NCBI GenBank assembly: GCA_022925895.1
Contig: JAKSYS010000517.1
Location: 1-44,768 of the forward strand
DNA length: 44,768 bases
DNA from: Fragilaria crotonensis
Taxonomy: Eukaryota; Bacillariophyta; Fragilariophyceae; Fragilariales; Fragilariaceae
Direction of reading: 5' to 3'
Shown here: in pieces, positions 43,331 to 44,768 of the stretch
Layout: the number at the start of each line of letters is the position of its first letter
Numbering within the stretch: position 1 is the first letter of the stretch
Position numbers and translations under genes: made by a program
The notes under the pieces: generated by a model
The model's database searches: none
Seen by the model: the letters and a program-made list of their open reading frames with translations, nothing else
What the model was told of the DNA's origin: nothing

Positions 43331-44182
43331 CTTCAGCAAGGATAACCGCCCGTAACCGCCTCTGACGTTACCCTCGTCGAACAAAAGCAACAACGCCTTC
43401 CCTTCCGCTCTGCTGTCTGCACTCTCCTCTACCTTGCATACAATACAAGAGCTGACATCCTATTTGCTGTCTGCAAACTTGCTAAAGCATGCATCTCTGG
43501 CATACCTGATTTTCGAAGCCTATCTTGGCTCATCGGCTATCTCGCCGCCGCCCTACTACACGCTCTCAAATTCTACCCCGATGGCACTTCAAATCCCATC
43601 TATGACATCTGCCTTCACCATCGTATCCCATACTCCGATCTCACCGTTTTCCGACGCCAGCTGGCAAGACTGCCCTGACACTGGCCGTTCCACTGTTGGA
43701 TACATGATCTTCTACAATGGTGCCCTCATTGAAGCCAATTTACAATGCCTACACCTGTTGCAATGTCTACTTCTGAAGCTGAATACATGGCCGCATGTTC
43801 TGCCACAATGGCCACAGCTCACATCCGAATGCTTCTCTACGATATGCTCTATCTTGGCACCAAACAATGGCGTGAATCAACCCAACGTCTTCCTTCCATA
43901 CCTGCCATCCTCATGATTGACAATGAAGCCACCGTCCAAATCGCAAAGAATGGAAAACTCACTCGCAAGACGCGACACATCGAACGCCGCTTCCACTTCG
44001 TCCGTCAAGGCCAGCAAGACGGCATTCACCAACTTCATTGGATTCCTGTGACTCCCAACTTGCCGACATCCTCACCAAAACTCAACACTCCGGCAAAATT
44101 GATCCTCACCTCACCAAGATCTTCTGTGTTCTCCCGACCACATGCTTTCATCACCGGGACCAGAGATCTGATCCAAGAGGGG
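43331..44182 (+). pseudogene. Retrotransposon RNase H region and pol C-terminus
   Basis: Pieces typical of copia RNase H: FSDASWQDCPDTGRSTVGYM (about 43650-43708), MSTSEAEYMAACSA (about 43763-43804), MIDNEATVQIAKNGK and RKTRHIERRFHFVR. Together they show the Asp-Glu-Asp set. The end motif QLADILTKTQ (about 44048) is also standard. That last frame runs on into the 3' LTR before stopping at 44232. At least two frame changes split the domain. Confidence 0.85.
44175..44182 (+). promoter_or_regulatory. Polypurine tract
   Basis: AAGAGGGG abuts the TGTTAGG start of the 3' LTR, the standard place for the plus-strand primer. Confidence 0.85.
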
Positions 44183-44766
44183 TGTTAGGATTCTACCGTC
44201 ACTCTGTCACACTGTCTCTCGTCTTACTGTAAGGTTAAATACCATACGGTAATACAATCGACAGTCCATTATTTTTCTTAGTCTGTCCGTGACCCGTTCC
44301 CGTAGAATTCTACGGATCAGAACCTGGTACTACCTGGTCTGCAACACAAAACTATTTGAATTTACTTCCTATGTAATTAAATCATGAGTGTTGTTGAACT
44401 TCAACAACACTCTTTTACTATGGACAACACTTCCCAAACACCACTCAGGAAGGGACTAAGACAACACTTCATTTGTGAGACTCAACTAATGTTGCAAGTC
44501 TCACCTTCATTTTTCATCCCATTCATCTTATAATTTTCACAAACCAAAAACAGTAAAGGCCTTTACTAGTTAGCATCTACATTTCTACATCTTGTATCAA
44601 CAAATCTACCGCCATGGTGTATGTCTACAAAACACCATCGCCCAAAGCTGGACGATCCGTCAGGTTCGCTTCCTCACCCGTCAAGTCCAACGTTAGACTT
44701 CTAGGTCCTACTAACCTTAAGTCTACCGTCGGCCAGTACTGTGTACCGATCACACGAACACTGTCA
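44183..44766 (+). repeat. 3' LTR
   Basis: 584 bp, collinear with 33126-33719. It is 10 bp shorter because of small deletions (for example TACTCGTGTACC in the left copy is TACTGTGTACC here). The TT after its CA end fits the TTCCG target duplication. Confidence 0.9.
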
Positions 44767-44768
44767 TT

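Larger units (their letters stand above)
33126..44766 (+). mobile_element. Ty1/copia LTR retrotransposon (diatom CoDi-like), full length with broken ORFs
   Basis: Direct LTRs at 33126-33719 and 44183-44766 begin TGTTAGG and end TGTCA. A candidate primer-binding site starts directly after the left LTR, and a purine tract AAGAGGGG directly precedes the right one. Order inside: a long 5' reading frame region (33566-38049), gag with a CCHC knuckle, an aspartic protease, integrase, RT and RNase H. Integrase before RT makes it Ty1/copia. At 11.6 kb it is about twice the usual length of copia elements because of the extra 5' coding region. Many 1-2 nt frame changes interrupt the genes. The LTRs differ at about 16 sites, mostly single-base indels. 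Confidence 0.9.

Noticed and set aside
44183-44768. Tandem second copia element starting at the right LTR (the repeat includes the ORF1 start)
   Set aside because: The match to the left copy ends exactly at a CA terminus, and the next two bases (TT) fit the TTCCG target duplication rather than the internal TGG. A long LTR is the simpler reading.

Overview
The window looks like nuclear DNA of a diatom, probably a repeat-rich raphid pennate species (Seminavis-like genomes are a reasonable comparison; the species is an inference). The main reasons are: genes with short GT-AG introns; a Ty1/copia element whose gag, protease, integrase and RT segments resemble the diatom CoDi type; fossils that look like diatom-type Crypton recombinases and non-LTR RTs; and a lineage-expanded set of SLC10A7-like transporters. 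There are no bacterial-style operons, and long intergenic stretches are filled with dead mobile elements.

Layout. 1-2652 (minus): the 5' part of a large gene encoding a CHAT caspase-like domain, a STAND/NB-ARC-like P-loop NTPase, a helical linker and ankyrin repeats. This is an NLR-like architecture, and the gene runs off the left edge. 3354-4115: a non-autonomous DNA element with perfect 24-bp terminal inverted repeats. 4723-7572 (plus): a broken DDE transposase. 7800-9761 (minus): a broken Crypton-like tyrosine recombinase element. 10077-11705 (minus): a Ty3/gypsy gag-protease-RT fragment. 12449-13369 (minus): a secreted trypsin-like protease. It is divergent from 14444-15799 (plus), a secreted, probably GPI-anchored 2-oxoglutarate/Fe(II) oxygenase-fold protein. 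Their shared upstream region is packed with short GTAC/ACTCCGAGT-type motifs. 18144-20120 (plus): a non-LTR retrotransposon RT fragment.

21828-32323 (plus): four tandem paralogues of an SLC10A7-like (SBF-like, bile acid:sodium symporter superfamily) membrane transporter. Each has one phase-1 intron at the same site. Genes 3 and 4 have identical exon lengths and share flanking sequence, so they are the youngest pair.

33126-44766 (plus): a nearly complete 11.6-kb Ty1/copia LTR retrotransposon. Its LTRs are 594 and 584 bp, with a polypurine tract, a candidate primer-binding site and a TTCCG target-site duplication of which only TT is inside the window on the right. A long reading frame starts inside the 5' LTR with a strong initiation context and reads straight through the primer-binding site. 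It occupies about 4.5 kb before the usual gag-protease-integrase-RT-RNase H order begins and ends in a transmembrane-like segment. Coding regions of the element are broken by many 1-2 nt indels. The two LTRs also differ more by indels than by substitutions, so some breaks may be assembly error rather than decay.

The host genes (NLR-like, protease, oxygenase-like, transporters) do not form an obvious pathway. Two are secreted, four are polytopic membrane proteins and one is a candidate intracellular sensor.
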